A stretch of 64,000 nucleotides of DNA, from assembly GCA_900467185.1 (NCBI GenBank), contig UBPA01000014.1:62001-126000 (forward strand), given 5' to 3'. A program made the position numbers and the translations under genes. The DNA is from Hyphomicrobiales bacterium. Its GTDB lineage: Bacteria; Pseudomonadota; Alphaproteobacteria; Rhizobiales; Rhizobiaceae. Shown here one piece after another: positions 52,742 through 61,351 of the stretch; the first letter of the stretch is position 1; each line of letters opens with the position of its first letter. Below the pieces are notes generated by a model, which did not search any database, was not told where the DNA came from, and was given only the letters and a program-made list of their open reading frames with translations.

Positions 52742-52778
52742 GATGACCCATTGCGGGACGCACCTGCAATGGGTCATC
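52742..52778. repeat. Perfect 13 bp inverted repeat between the recombinase genes
   Basis: GATGACCCATTGC (52742-52754) and GCAATGGGTCATC (52766-52778) with an 11-base spacer. It lies 36 bp past the stop of recombinase copy 2 and 204 bp before the start of copy 1. It may be a terminator for copy 2 (no T-tract) or a recombination crossover site. To its left, roughly 52557-52690 is visibly AT-rich compared with the rest of the window. Confidence 0.6.
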
Positions 52779-52813
52779 GCACAGCGCGACGTTCGCCGTG
52801 GTATGTCCAGCCG

Positions 52814-53425
52814 TCACATCGGACAGAGATCGGGCCCGCGATTGGCCTGTAGCGAGGCCGTGCCGAAGTCGCGGGCCTTGGCCATCATGCGCCGCAGGGA
52901 GCGGAGCGAGACGTTGTTTCTGATCGCGGCGTCACGCAGGCTTTCCCCGCGTTCGTTGATCGCCTTGACGATGGCATCCAGCTCCTCGTCCGTCAGGGAT
53001 GGCGGGCGGCCGAGCCGTTGACCGTTGTTGCGGGCGGCCGCCATCCCGGCGCGCGTCCGTTCGCTGATCAGCGTCCGCTCGAACTCCGAAAGGGCGGCGA
53101 TCATGTGGAACATCAACTTGCCGCCCGAGGAGCTCGTATCGATATTCTCGGTTAGCGAGTGAAAATGAACCCCTCTCTGGCGGAACTCGTCCATCACCTG
53201 AACCAGTTTGACGAGCGACCGGCCGAGACGATCCAGCCGCCAGACGACGAGGGTGTCGCCTTCCTTCAGCCGGTTCAAGGCCTGCGCGAGCCCTGGCCGC
53301 TCGAAGGATCCTCCGGAAAACCCGTGATCCGTAAAGATAATGTCGCATCCCGATTTGTTCAGAACCTGTGTTTGAAGATCGAGTTTCTGATCCTCTGTTG
53401 AAACCCGTGCATAACCAATTCTCAT
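52814..53425 (-). CDS. Serine recombinase (resolvase/invertase family), copy 2
   Basis: A 203-residue small serine recombinase: MRIGYARVSTEDQKLDLQTQ with the catalytic Ser, VVWRLDRLGRSLVKLVQVMD, a long helix EFERTLISERTRAGMAAARN, and a C-terminal helix-turn-helix (ESLRDAAIRNNVSLRSLRRM). It carries an extra tail of about 20 residues compared with copy 1. The two share most catalytic segments but differ clearly, so they are not a recent duplication. The start at MRIGYARVS was chosen because the longer frame runs into the AT-rich leader. Confidence 0.9.
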   Translation of the reverse strand: MRIGYARVSTEDQKLDLQTQVLNKSGCDIIFTDHGFSGGSFERPGLAQALNRLKEGDTLVVWRLDRLGRSLVKLVQVMDEFRQRGVHFHSLTENIDTSSSGGKLMFHMIAALSEFERTLISERTRAGMAAARNNGQRLGRPPSLTDEELDAIVKAINERGESLRDAAIRNNVSLRSLRRMMAKARDFGTASLQANRGPDLCPM

Positions 53426-53807
53426 GACTGCGTGTTTTCTCCGACGTGGTCTTTTTTTCTCCCCTTCACACGCCGGGCTCGATTTTTTTGCATGCACGGC
53501 GAAGGATTGCCGACTTAAAGTTGACAATAAAGGGTCCCTTTTGTCCGCCCGCTTTTCGGTCATGCTTCATGACTGAAACATTGAATAATCGTCGTTTTCA
53601 TCACAGAAACGCCTTGTTATGAGGGGATACCAGAACGGACCCCTTTATGCAGCGAAGCTGTGCGATCTTCGATCCGATCTGGGTTTCATCCCGCGCCGTC
53701 AAGACGGCCGGCGCCCGCACAGCCGCCCTTGCTGCACCCGCTCTTCCGAATGCCCGCTCCCGCGCTTCCGCATGCCACCGCACGCGATCTGCAACGGGGG
53801 CTGCGCG
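53426..53807. other. Non-coding region between recombinase 2 and the EAL gene
   Basis: A 382 bp stretch without a credible gene. It contains T-runs, TTGACA at 53521, the palindrome AAAGGGTCCCTTT (53529-53541), and an inverted pair ATAAAGGGTCC (53527-53537) / GGACCCCTTTAT (53637-53648) with a one-base bulge. The frame of the EAL gene is open upstream of its ATG but has no ribosome site there. These repeats could be recombinase sites or regulatory elements. Confidence 0.45.
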
Positions 53808-54941
53808 ATGACCCAGCCCCTTGCGCTGATGACCGGCGACAGACCTCCACCACCGGCCAGAGACACCAGAACCTTCCACTATGTCGTTCAAAATATTGAC
53901 GATATCGCCTCCGTCTATGGCCATGGTCTGGCCGGACGCGTCCTCGTGGAGGTGGCCGCCCGGGCGGATCTCGCCTTTGCGAACCGGTCATGGCCGGCGG
54001 TCATCGAAGCCTGGGGCGTCACCCTCGTCTGCTATGATTTCGATGACGGCGTCGACGACTGGACCATGCTGGAGACGAGCCTTGTCAAAATCTGCGGCGA
54101 TGCCATCGTCGTTGCCGGACACGACGTTTTCGTCTCCCTGACCCTCCTCGAAATGTCGAAGATTGCCCATCTCGCCACGTCGCGGCCCAGAGCGCGCATG
54201 GTCAACGCCTTCGAATTCCGCGGCGATATGTGCGTCGCAGCATCGGTCTTTCGGGCACTGACGCGTTCCGGCATCTACTTCTCGGAAGATCGCGTCGCGG
54301 CGAGCGATGGCGGACCCGATCTCTACAGGCCGCTGTCGCCGCACGTGGTCTATGGAGATGGCTGCGAGGTCTCCGCGCAGCAGGTCGACGCCCGGAACTT
54401 CATCAGGGCGCTCGAGCGGGTCGGGCTTACGCGCGTGTTCGACCGCATGGTCGTTCTCGCGGCCATCGACCGCCTGCGGCACCGCCCCGAGGAAACGCTC
54501 GGTTGCAGCATTTCCGCTCTGTCGGCAATCGACGACGTGTGGTGGCATTCCACGCTGGTCACCCTGTCCGCGCAACCGTCCATCGCGGCCCGCCTCATCC
54601 TCGAAATCGAGCGCCTTCATCTTCTGGCCCATCCGGAGCCTGTCGCGCTCTTCGCCGCAGCGCTCCGCGCGCGCGGATGCAGGGTGGCGATCGGCGATTT
54701 CGACGGCGCCGGCGTGGCACTGGCGCTCGCGCGTGATGGCGTCATCGACCTGATCAAGATCGATGCGGGACGCGATGCACACGCCCAGCCTGCGACACGA
54801 CGGGCCGAGGTGGGCGCATTGATCAGACAGGCAGGCCATCTCCAGGCGGCGGTGGTGGCTGCGAATGTGGAAAACGAGACGGATTTTGCGGAGGTGCTGT
54901 CAGCGGGAGCGCGCTGGGTTCACGGCCCCTTCATCGGCTGA
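53808..54941 (+). CDS. Degenerate EAL-domain protein
   Basis: A 377-residue protein whose C-terminal half (from about residue 200) follows the EAL phosphodiesterase pattern. It has an ILEIERLHLLAHPEP segment where EITE normally stands, AIGDFDGAGVALALARDGVI where DDFGTG stands, a kept DLIKIDAG, VVAANVENETDF in place of AEGVE, and GARWVHGPFIG at the QGY position. Several metal and general-base residues are therefore changed, so c-di-GMP hydrolysis is unlikely and binding or protein interaction more likely. The N-terminal 190 residues look like a divergent GGDEF-like or sensor domain. It lies just before the polysaccharide genes, which such proteins often control. Confidence 0.72.
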   Translation: MTQPLALMTGDRPPPPARDTRTFHYVVQNIDDIASVYGHGLAGRVLVEVAARADLAFANRSWPAVIEAWGVTLVCYDFDDGVDDWTMLETSLVKICGDAIVVAGHDVFVSLTLLEMSKIAHLATSRPRARMVNAFEFRGDMCVAASVFRALTRSGIYFSEDRVAASDGGPDLYRPLSPHVVYGDGCEVSAQQVDARNFIRALERVGLTRVFDRMVVLAAIDRLRHRPEETLGCSISALSAIDDVWWHSTLVTLSAQPSIAARLILEIERLHLLAHPEPVALFAAALRARGCRVAIGDFDGAGVALALARDGVIDLIKIDAGRDAHAQPATRRAEVGALIRQAGHLQAAVVAANVENETDFAEVLSAGARWVHGPFIG

Positions 54942-55034
54942 GCCCGCCGGTTCCCCGCATTCGTCCGCCTGCCTGTCGTCTGTTTGGCGCCTTCCGTGCC
55001 GACGTGAACATGAACCGGTTTGGAGTTTGGGGAA

Positions 55035-58000
55035 ATGGTCCACTACGTGAATATCTTGGAACGTGTGCGAAGCGAGCCGGTCGGCGCCCCGGTCCCGTTC
55101 GATCGCCGGATCTTCCGCGAGCCCTATCCCGAGATCGCACTCAGCGATTATGAACAGGTCGCCGCCGAATTCGACGAGAGCTTCTACCAGAGCCAGGTTC
55201 TCGCCCCGATCGGCCCCGAGATCGACCTCATCGAACATTTTCTATCGACGGGGTGGAAAGAGGGCTACGATCCGTCTCCCGCCTTTTCCGTCAAGGCCTA
55301 TCTCCAGGCGAATCCGGACGTCCGTGACGCCGGACACAACCCGTTCGTGCATTACCTGCGCTGGGGGCGGGACGAGGGACGACCGGCACCGCTCATGCCC
55401 GATATCGGCGAACCGCCGGCCGAAGCGGAGGGCACCCCGGAAGAGACGATCGTGGCCGTCGCGCCCAGCGACTATGAATGCGTAGCCGAGGAATTCGATC
55501 CTGCCTTCTACCTGACCTATTTTCTGACGCCGCCGGGCCCCGAGATCGACCTGATCGAGCATTTCCTGTCGAAGGGCTGGATCGACGGTTACGACCCGAG
55601 CCCGGCATTTTCGGTCTCCGCCTATCTCGAGGCGAACCCGGATGTGCGCAGCAAGGGGGTGAACCCCTTCGTCCACTATCTGCAGCGCGGACGACTGGAA
55701 GGACGTCGGTTCGCGCCGACCGCCGCGGGCCGCGACAGCGACATCGCCAATATCGAGCTCAGCGACTACGAATGGGTCGCACCGGAATTCGATAGCGCCT
55801 TCTACCTGCGGCATTTTCCCGAGCCCCCGGGAAGCGAGATCGACCTCATCGAGCATTTCCTGTCCAAAGGTCATCTCGCCGGCTTCGATCCGTCACCCAC
55901 CTTCTCCGTTTCGGCCTATCTCGATGCCAATGCGGACGTGCGGACGTCCGGCTTCAATCCTTTCGTCCACTACATCCGATGGGGACGACGCGAGGGCCGC
56001 GACCTTGCAAGACCGGTCAAAGCCGGGGAACAGGACCTGCGAACCTTCGACCTGAGCGATTACGAACTCGTTGCCCTCGAATTCGACGACGCCTTCTACC
56101 TCGGCCATTTTTCCGATCATCCGGGCGAGGATATCGATCTCATCGAGCACTTCCTGTCGAAAGGCTGGTCCGACGGCTGGGATCCGTCCGCATCCTTTTC
56201 GCTCAGCGCCTATCTCGAGGCCAATCCCGATGTCGGCGATAGCGCCTGGAACCCCTTCGTCCATTATCTCAGATGGGGACGGGCGGAAGGGCGCAGCTTC
56301 TCGGACGTCGCTCCTGCCGGCGAGCGGGAGGACGAGCGCGTGCGCGCCGCCTTCGACGAGGATTACTATCTCGCATCATCGCCGGACCTGCAGGGCTCGG
56401 GGCTCGATCTCTTCGAGCATTACATGAATCATGGCTGGCGCGAGCTTCGCGATCCGAGCCCGACCTTCAATACGCGCTACTATCTGGAGAAGAACGAGGA
56501 CATCAAGAACGGCGGTGGCAACCCGTTCAAGCACTTCATCCTGCACGGCATCAGCGAGGGCCGTCGCGCGATCCCTTACGAAACGCATCTGGCGCTCAAG
56601 GACTACGCCCCCCTCGTCACCGCCATCGTTCCCAATTTCAACCATGCCCGGTTCCTTCAGAAGCGCCTCGACTGCATCCTGAACCAGACCTACGAAAACC
56701 TTGAGGTGCTCATCCTCGACGACTGCTCCACGGATGACAGCCGGACGGTCATTGCGGATTATGCCGCGCGCTATCCGCAGATCCGGACGATCCTGAACAC
56801 CGTGAATTCGGGCGGCGTCTTCAAGCAGTGGCGCAAGGGAATCGAAAGCGCGGCCGGCGAGGTCATCTGGATCTGCGAGAGCGACGATTTTTGCGAACTG
56901 GACTTCCTCGAGCACTGCGTGCGGCCGCTGGTGGACGAAAGCGTCATGGTCGCCTTCGGGCGCATCCAGTTCTCCGATGCCGTGGGCAACATGAGCCCCG
57001 GTCTCGACGAGTACCGCGAACGCGCCGCAGCCGGGATCTGGAGCCAATCGTTCAAGCGTCCGGCCCACCAGTTCTTTCGTGGCGGCTTCGGAAAGTCCAA
57101 TCTCATTCCGAATGTCGGCGGCTGCGTCTTCCGCAACCAGAGCATTCCGGAAGAGGTGTGGGACGAGCTCGTCTCCTACAAGATCTGCGGCGACTGGTAT
57201 CTCTACTCGATCCTGGCCGGCGGCGGCCAGATGGCCTATGCGCCGGACGCCGTCGCCTATTTCCGCCAGCACGGCAAGAACACCTCGGTCAAAGGCTTCA
57301 TTCAGCCGAAATATTATGCGGAGCACCAGAAAATCATGGTGTCGCTGCGCGAACGCTGGGGCACGCCGGACGATATCGCTTTGGAGTTCTACTTCAACGT
57401 CTACCGCCAGTTCGTCTATTCCGGGGCCGAGAAGCACATCGGCGCGCTGACGATACACTATCATAACGAAAAGGTTCTGAGGACCAAACGCTCGACCAAG
57501 CACGTTCTCGTCGCAACACTCGGCTTCCATCTCGGCGGCGGCGAGATCTTCCCCATCCATCTCGCCAATACGCTGGTCGAGATGGGGTATCTCGTCTCTT
57601 TTCTCATCACCGACGGGTGGAAGCAGAATGCCACCGTGCGCAACCTGCTCGACCGGCGCGTTGCCGTCTACGACGCGCACTGGGTCACCGAAATCGGCAT
57701 CGATCACTTCATCGAAACGGCCGGCATCGATCTCGTGCATTCCCATGTCGCATCGGTCGAGTATTTCTTCTTCGGCGCCCGGAACCGCTGCGACCGCAAG
57801 GTGCGCTACATCGTGACGCTGCACGGCTCCTACGAAGTCACGCCGATGGGTGACGACATGCTGTTCCGGCTCATTCGTGGTGTGGACCACTGGACCTATC
57901 TGAGTGCTAAGAATCTCGCCCATCTCGATGGCGTTCCGCTCGATCCGAACCGGGTGACGTTCATTCCCAACGGCATGCCCTCCGACGACCGGCCGTTCCC

Positions 58001-58586
58001 GATCTCGCGGGCGGAGCTCGGCGTGCCCGAAGGAGGCGTGCTTTTCACGCTCGCCTCCCGCGCCATCAAGGAAAAGGGCTGGCGCGTCGCCATTGAGGCC
58101 AAGCGGATCGCCCAACGGCATTCCGAAGTGCCCCTGCATCTGATGCTCTGCGGTTCCGGTCCGGAACTTGCGGTGCTGCAGGAGGAGTTTTCGGAGGAAG
58201 AGGGCGTCCATTTCGTCGGTTATCAGGAGTGCATCAACGGCGCCTACGCCATCTCCGACGTCGCCATCCTGCCGTCCCGCTTCGAGGGTGAATCCTTCCC
58301 CCTCACCCTCATCCAGGCGATGCACATGGGCGCGCCCATCATCGCCACGGATATTGGCGAGATCCGCAAGATGCTGACAGCCGGAGAGAAGACGGCGGGC
58401 ATCCTCGTGCCGAACAACGCGGCGGACGACATCTTCACCACCGAATTTTCCAACGCGATGATCGAAATGACCCGGAAGGACGTGCGCGACCGCTTCTCCA
58501 ATGCCTCGCTGTCCGTCGGATCGTCCTACACGATCGAGGCAGTCGCGAAGAAATACACGGAAATATTCAAGAAATACCTGAAGTAA
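55035..58586 (+). CDS. Giant glycosyltransferase: five repeats plus GT2 and GT4 domains
   Basis: A 1183-residue protein. Residues 37-510 are five tandem repeats of about 80-100 residues, each with an EFD..FYL strand, DLIEHFLSKGW, a DPSPxFSVxAYLEANPDV core and NPFVHYLRWGR.EGR; the fifth is the most diverged. A GT2 domain follows (about 525-800) with VTAIVPNFNHARFL, LILDDCSTDDS and a metal-binding ESDDF. The GT4 domain (about 820-1183) has LGFHLGGGEIFPIHLA and SRFEGESFPLTLIQAM, where the second Glu of the EX7E motif is Gln. The ATG at 55035 follows GGGG. It probably builds a repeating surface glycan, with the repeats as a protein or glycan interaction arm. Confidence 0.88.
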   Translation: MVHYVNILERVRSEPVGAPVPFDRRIFREPYPEIALSDYEQVAAEFDESFYQSQVLAPIGPEIDLIEHFLSTGWKEGYDPSPAFSVKAYLQANPDVRDAGHNPFVHYLRWGRDEGRPAPLMPDIGEPPAEAEGTPEETIVAVAPSDYECVAEEFDPAFYLTYFLTPPGPEIDLIEHFLSKGWIDGYDPSPAFSVSAYLEANPDVRSKGVNPFVHYLQRGRLEGRRFAPTAAGRDSDIANIELSDYEWVAPEFDSAFYLRHFPEPPGSEIDLIEHFLSKGHLAGFDPSPTFSVSAYLDANADVRTSGFNPFVHYIRWGRREGRDLARPVKAGEQDLRTFDLSDYELVALEFDDAFYLGHFSDHPGEDIDLIEHFLSKGWSDGWDPSASFSLSAYLEANPDVGDSAWNPFVHYLRWGRAEGRSFSDVAPAGEREDERVRAAFDEDYYLASSPDLQGSGLDLFEHYMNHGWRELRDPSPTFNTRYYLEKNEDIKNGGGNPFKHFILHGISEGRRAIPYETHLALKDYAPLVTAIVPNFNHARFLQKRLDCILNQTYENLEVLILDDCSTDDSRTVIADYAARYPQIRTILNTVNSGGVFKQWRKGIESAAGEVIWICESDDFCELDFLEHCVRPLVDESVMVAFGRIQFSDAVGNMSPGLDEYRERAAAGIWSQSFKRPAHQFFRGGFGKSNLIPNVGGCVFRNQSIPEEVWDELVSYKICGDWYLYSILAGGGQMAYAPDAVAYFRQHGKNTSVKGFIQPKYYAEHQKIMVSLRERWGTPDDIALEFYFNVYRQFVYSGAEKHIGALTIHYHNEKVLRTKRSTKHVLVATLGFHLGGGEIFPIHLANTLVEMGYLVSFLITDGWKQNATVRNLLDRRVAVYDAHWVTEIGIDHFIETAGIDLVHSHVASVEYFFFGARNRCDRKVRYIVTLHGSYEVTPMGDDMLFRLIRGVDHWTYLSAKNLAHLDGVPLDPNRVTFIPNGMPSDDRPFPISRAELGVPEGGVLFTLASRAIKEKGWRVAIEAKRIAQRHSEVPLHLMLCGSGPELAVLQEEFSEEEGVHFVGYQECINGAYAISDVAILPSRFEGESFPLTLIQAMHMGAPIIATDIGEIRKMLTAGEKTAGILVPNNAADDIFTTEFSNAMIEMTRKDVRDRFSNASLSVGSSYTIEAVAKKYTEIFKKYLK
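55143..56568 (+). repeat. Five in-frame tandem repeats in the glycosyltransferase gene
   Basis: Units begin near 55143, 55469, 55761, 56055 and 56330 and share the protein pattern DYExVAxEFD, IDLIEHFLSKG, DPSPxFS, NPFVHY and GRxEGR. Units 1-4 are close, while unit 5 has FEHYMNHGW and NPFKHFILHG. DNA identity between units is only moderate, so the array is old rather than recently expanded. Confidence 0.82.
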
Positions 58587-58679
58587 CCCGACCCGCGACG
58601 TCACCCAAACGTCCGGCTCGGCGCGACAATCGTCCATAGCGTTGCCGCTAAGGCTCCAGATAAAGCAAAGGAATGTCTC

Positions 58680-59795
58680 TTGTTCAAATCTCCACTCGTC
58701 CTTGGAATCAACGTTCGCGGCGTCCTCAACAACGGCTTTACGGTCGAAAAATGCCTGAGCGTCGCCGGCAACAATACGGGCAATCTCATCTTTTCGGAGT
58801 CGCTCTTCCGGGTGATCCGCAACGGCGTCATCTCCTCCTACCACTTCACGCCGGAGGTCGCCAAAGGCCGGGACGCCGTGGTGGTCGCTGCGGCCAACTG
58901 GCTCAATCCGCATAGCGATTTCGGCGTGCTGGCCGAGCGGCTGGAGGCCTTGAAACTCCCGGTCATCCTGGTCGGCCTCGGCGCACAGCCAAGCAGGGGC
59001 CGGGAGCATCCGACCCTGAAACCGGGGACGGAACGGCTCGTCCGGCTGGCGGCCGACAGCTCGAAGATGATTTCCGTGCGCGGTCCGTTCTCGGCCGAGG
59101 TTCTCAACGGCTTCGGCGTGAAGAACGTCGAGGTGACCGGGTGCCCGTCGCTTCTCCTCGCAAGCTATGCGCGCGGGCCGCTGTCGAAGGTGCCGAGGAA
59201 TCCGCAGCGCGTGGCGTTCCACTCCACACGGCACCTGATGCACGATACGAGCGCCCTGCAGGACTATTTTTACAAGGAAGCCTACCGCCAGCGCTACGAT
59301 ATCGTCCTGCAGTCCGAGCTTGCCGATTTCTACTATGCGCTGGGCCGCACCGTGAACAAGGAGATCATGGCGAAGGTCGATCCCATCGTCTGCAAGTCCT
59401 ACGGCGACAGCGATGCGGAGGCGGTCGGGCGGTATCTCAGGCTGCACGGCAAGGTGTTCTACGACCTCGAGAAGTGGACCGACTACGCCCAGACGCAGGA
59501 CCTGTTCGTGGGAACGCGCATTCACGGAACCGTCGCGGCCCTGCTGGCGGGCACGCCCGGCATCCTGATGACGCACGACGCACGAACGGTCGAGCTCGCC
59601 CAGACGCTGAACATTCCCTTCGTGCCCGCCGAGAGCGTCGACATGACGCGAAGCCTCGACCTGCCGGCGCTTATCGAGCAGGCCGATTTCAGCCGCTTCG
59701 AGGCGCGGTACGGCGCCTATCTCAGGACCTTCACGGCGTTCTTCAAGAGCAACGGTCTGGAAATGCGCGAAGAGCAGGACATCATGGCCGCCTGA
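58680..59795 (+). CDS. Polysaccharide pyruvyl transferase family protein
   Basis: A 371-residue protein of the pyruvyl transferase family (CsaB/WcaK-like). Landmarks are LGINVRGVLNNGFTVEKCLS, VVVAAANWLNPHSDFG, SVRGPFSAEVLNGFGV with VEVTGCPSLLL, and LFVGTRIHGTVAALLAGTPG with the conserved Arg-Ile-His before the end. It starts with TTG at 58680, 6 bp after GGAATGTC; an ATG at 58673 is in another frame. It adds ketal pyruvate or acts in a related step on exopolysaccharide sugars. It follows the glycosyltransferase by 93 bp. Confidence 0.85.
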   Translation: MFKSPLVLGINVRGVLNNGFTVEKCLSVAGNNTGNLIFSESLFRVIRNGVISSYHFTPEVAKGRDAVVVAAANWLNPHSDFGVLAERLEALKLPVILVGLGAQPSRGREHPTLKPGTERLVRLAADSSKMISVRGPFSAEVLNGFGVKNVEVTGCPSLLLASYARGPLSKVPRNPQRVAFHSTRHLMHDTSALQDYFYKEAYRQRYDIVLQSELADFYYALGRTVNKEIMAKVDPIVCKSYGDSDAEAVGRYLRLHGKVFYDLEKWTDYAQTQDLFVGTRIHGTVAALLAGTPGILMTHDARTVELAQTLNIPFVPAESVDMTRSLDLPALIEQADFSRFEARYGAYLRTFTAFFKSNGLEMREEQDIMAA

Positions 59796-59880
59796 GGCTG
59801 CTTTGCATCGCATCGTCCGGCGCGCGGCGCGGTAGCTTCGCCCGGACGGGCTCTGGGGTTTCGAGCAGGATCGCTGCCAC

Positions 59881-61194
59881 ATGGGTTTCATACTTACGAG
59901 AACAGAGACGCGCCGGCAGGACACGGTGTCTGTGCGGCGCATCGTGCTCGGCTTTACGGCCGCGCTCTGCCTGCTTATCCCGGTCTATGCCTCGGCCTTG
60001 CAGGACACCAGTCTTCAGGGTCCCGCAGTCGAGAACGAGACGGAATTCGCGGAGATCCGGGTCCCCCTTTCCGAAGGCCGGTCGGTGTTTCTGGAGAACC
60101 GGGGTCGCCCCTACAGAATCAACGGGACACTGACATTTGCCCGCAATGCCAGCCTTCGCGGTGCGACCGGAACGGTTCTCATCTTCGACGGCGATGGTGC
60201 CGCTTTCGATGTGCCGCCCGCCGCGTCGCATGTCGCGATCGAGAACATAATCTTTCGCCAGAACGGCCGGAGCCGTACCCTCGGCGCCGTTCGAGCCGAC
60301 AATTTTCGCCTGACGGGCGGCGGTGCGGTCGATGCGGGAACCCTGGTCTTCTCCAATGCCCGCAACGGGCGCGTCGAACGCGCGCGCTTCGAGAACGGTG
60401 TGGCCGCCAACGCGATCGCCATCACCAATGCCTCCTCCGGGATTGCCATCCAAGGCAACGATTTCGAAGGCAATGCCGGCTTCGGCATCCAGATCGACAA
60501 TGGTGCGAACGGCAACGACATTTCCAACAATTCGACGCGGGGGAACGGCATCGAGCTTGTCGGCATTCGCTACAACGCTTTCGGCAACGTGATTGCCTAC
60601 AACAGGGCGGAAGGCACGGGTGACAACGGGATCTCCGTGACCGGCGACCGCAATGTCGTGCTCGGCAACCACGTCTCCGGCAACGCGCTGAACGGCATCG
60701 CCATCTATGGCGACGAAAACACGGTGATGGGCAATGTCGCCATCGGCAACGGGCAGAACCTCAACCCGCGATCTCCGCTGCACAACCCGCAGGACACGAG
60801 CGTCTATGCCGGCATCCTTGCCAACGGCGCATTTGGGGGCGGCGGGCGGAACAACGTGATCGTCGGCAACATCATCGCCGACGACCAGACGCAACCGACG
60901 CAGCTGCGCTGTGTCATGGTCGGGCAGGGCTATGGTCGATGGAGGGCCGCGACGGACTATACCGCGAGACGCTTCATCTATGCGGATGGCGAGATCTATC
61001 AGGCGGAGAACGCTGGCACCTCCGGTACGCTCGCGCCCTCGGGCGAGGGCGTCGTCACGGACGGCCGGATCGCCTGGACGCATGTCCGCACGCTTGCCGG
61101 AAACGGGCGCCCGTCGGGCAACATGATCGCGAACAACCAGACGTCCGGCTGCGACCAGGCGCCCGCGCGGGCGGCGCCCTCCGGGCAGCCATAG
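59881..61194 (+). CDS. Secreted right-handed parallel beta-helix protein
   Basis: A 437-residue exported protein. An N-terminal signal (VRRIVLGFTAALCLLIPVYA) is preceded by a 19-residue charged extension, so the true start may be the in-frame GTG at 59926. From about residue 140 it carries repeated Asn/Gly-rich rungs of the NosD/pectate-lyase beta-helix type, for example ITNASSGIAIQGNDFEGNAG, GDNGISVTGDRNVVLGNHV and LNGIAIYGDENTVMGNV. The C-terminal 70 residues are not helical repeats and contain a paired-Cys segment. It lies among polysaccharide genes, so glycan lyase, epimerase or glycan-binding roles are possible. Confidence 0.8.
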   Translation: MGFILTRTETRRQDTVSVRRIVLGFTAALCLLIPVYASALQDTSLQGPAVENETEFAEIRVPLSEGRSVFLENRGRPYRINGTLTFARNASLRGATGTVLIFDGDGAAFDVPPAASHVAIENIIFRQNGRSRTLGAVRADNFRLTGGGAVDAGTLVFSNARNGRVERARFENGVAANAIAITNASSGIAIQGNDFEGNAGFGIQIDNGANGNDISNNSTRGNGIELVGIRYNAFGNVIAYNRAEGTGDNGISVTGDRNVVLGNHVSGNALNGIAIYGDENTVMGNVAIGNGQNLNPRSPLHNPQDTSVYAGILANGAFGGGGRNNVIVGNIIADDQTQPTQLRCVMVGQGYGRWRAATDYTARRFIYADGEIYQAENAGTSGTLAPSGEGVVTDGRIAWTHVRTLAGNGRPSGNMIANNQTSGCDQAPARAAPSGQP

Positions 61195-61351
61195 GCGGCG
61201 CCCGGCGCGGACGAGACGCCGCGCCTGCAGGGTTACGCCGGGCGGCATCATGATGGGGCTCTTTCACATTCAGTTTCTCAACGGGGGACGAGGACATGAC
61301 ATTTTCCGTTGCCAAAGCCCGAGGATGGCCGGAGCTGCGCGAGATGCGGCG

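Noticed and set aside
51981-53425. Calling the recombinase pair a Tn3-type transposon
   Set aside because: No transposase gene and no paired terminal repeats of the expected length are visible in the window.
59796-59880. Possible hairpin between the pyruvyl transferase and beta-helix genes (CGTCCGG...CCGGACG)
   Set aside because: Only 7 bp arms with a long spacer and no T-tract; not strong enough to list.
56376-59942. An 1188-codon open frame on the minus strand
   Set aside because: Antisense to the glycosyltransferase and pyruvyl transferase genes, with no recognisable domain; a GC-rich shadow.
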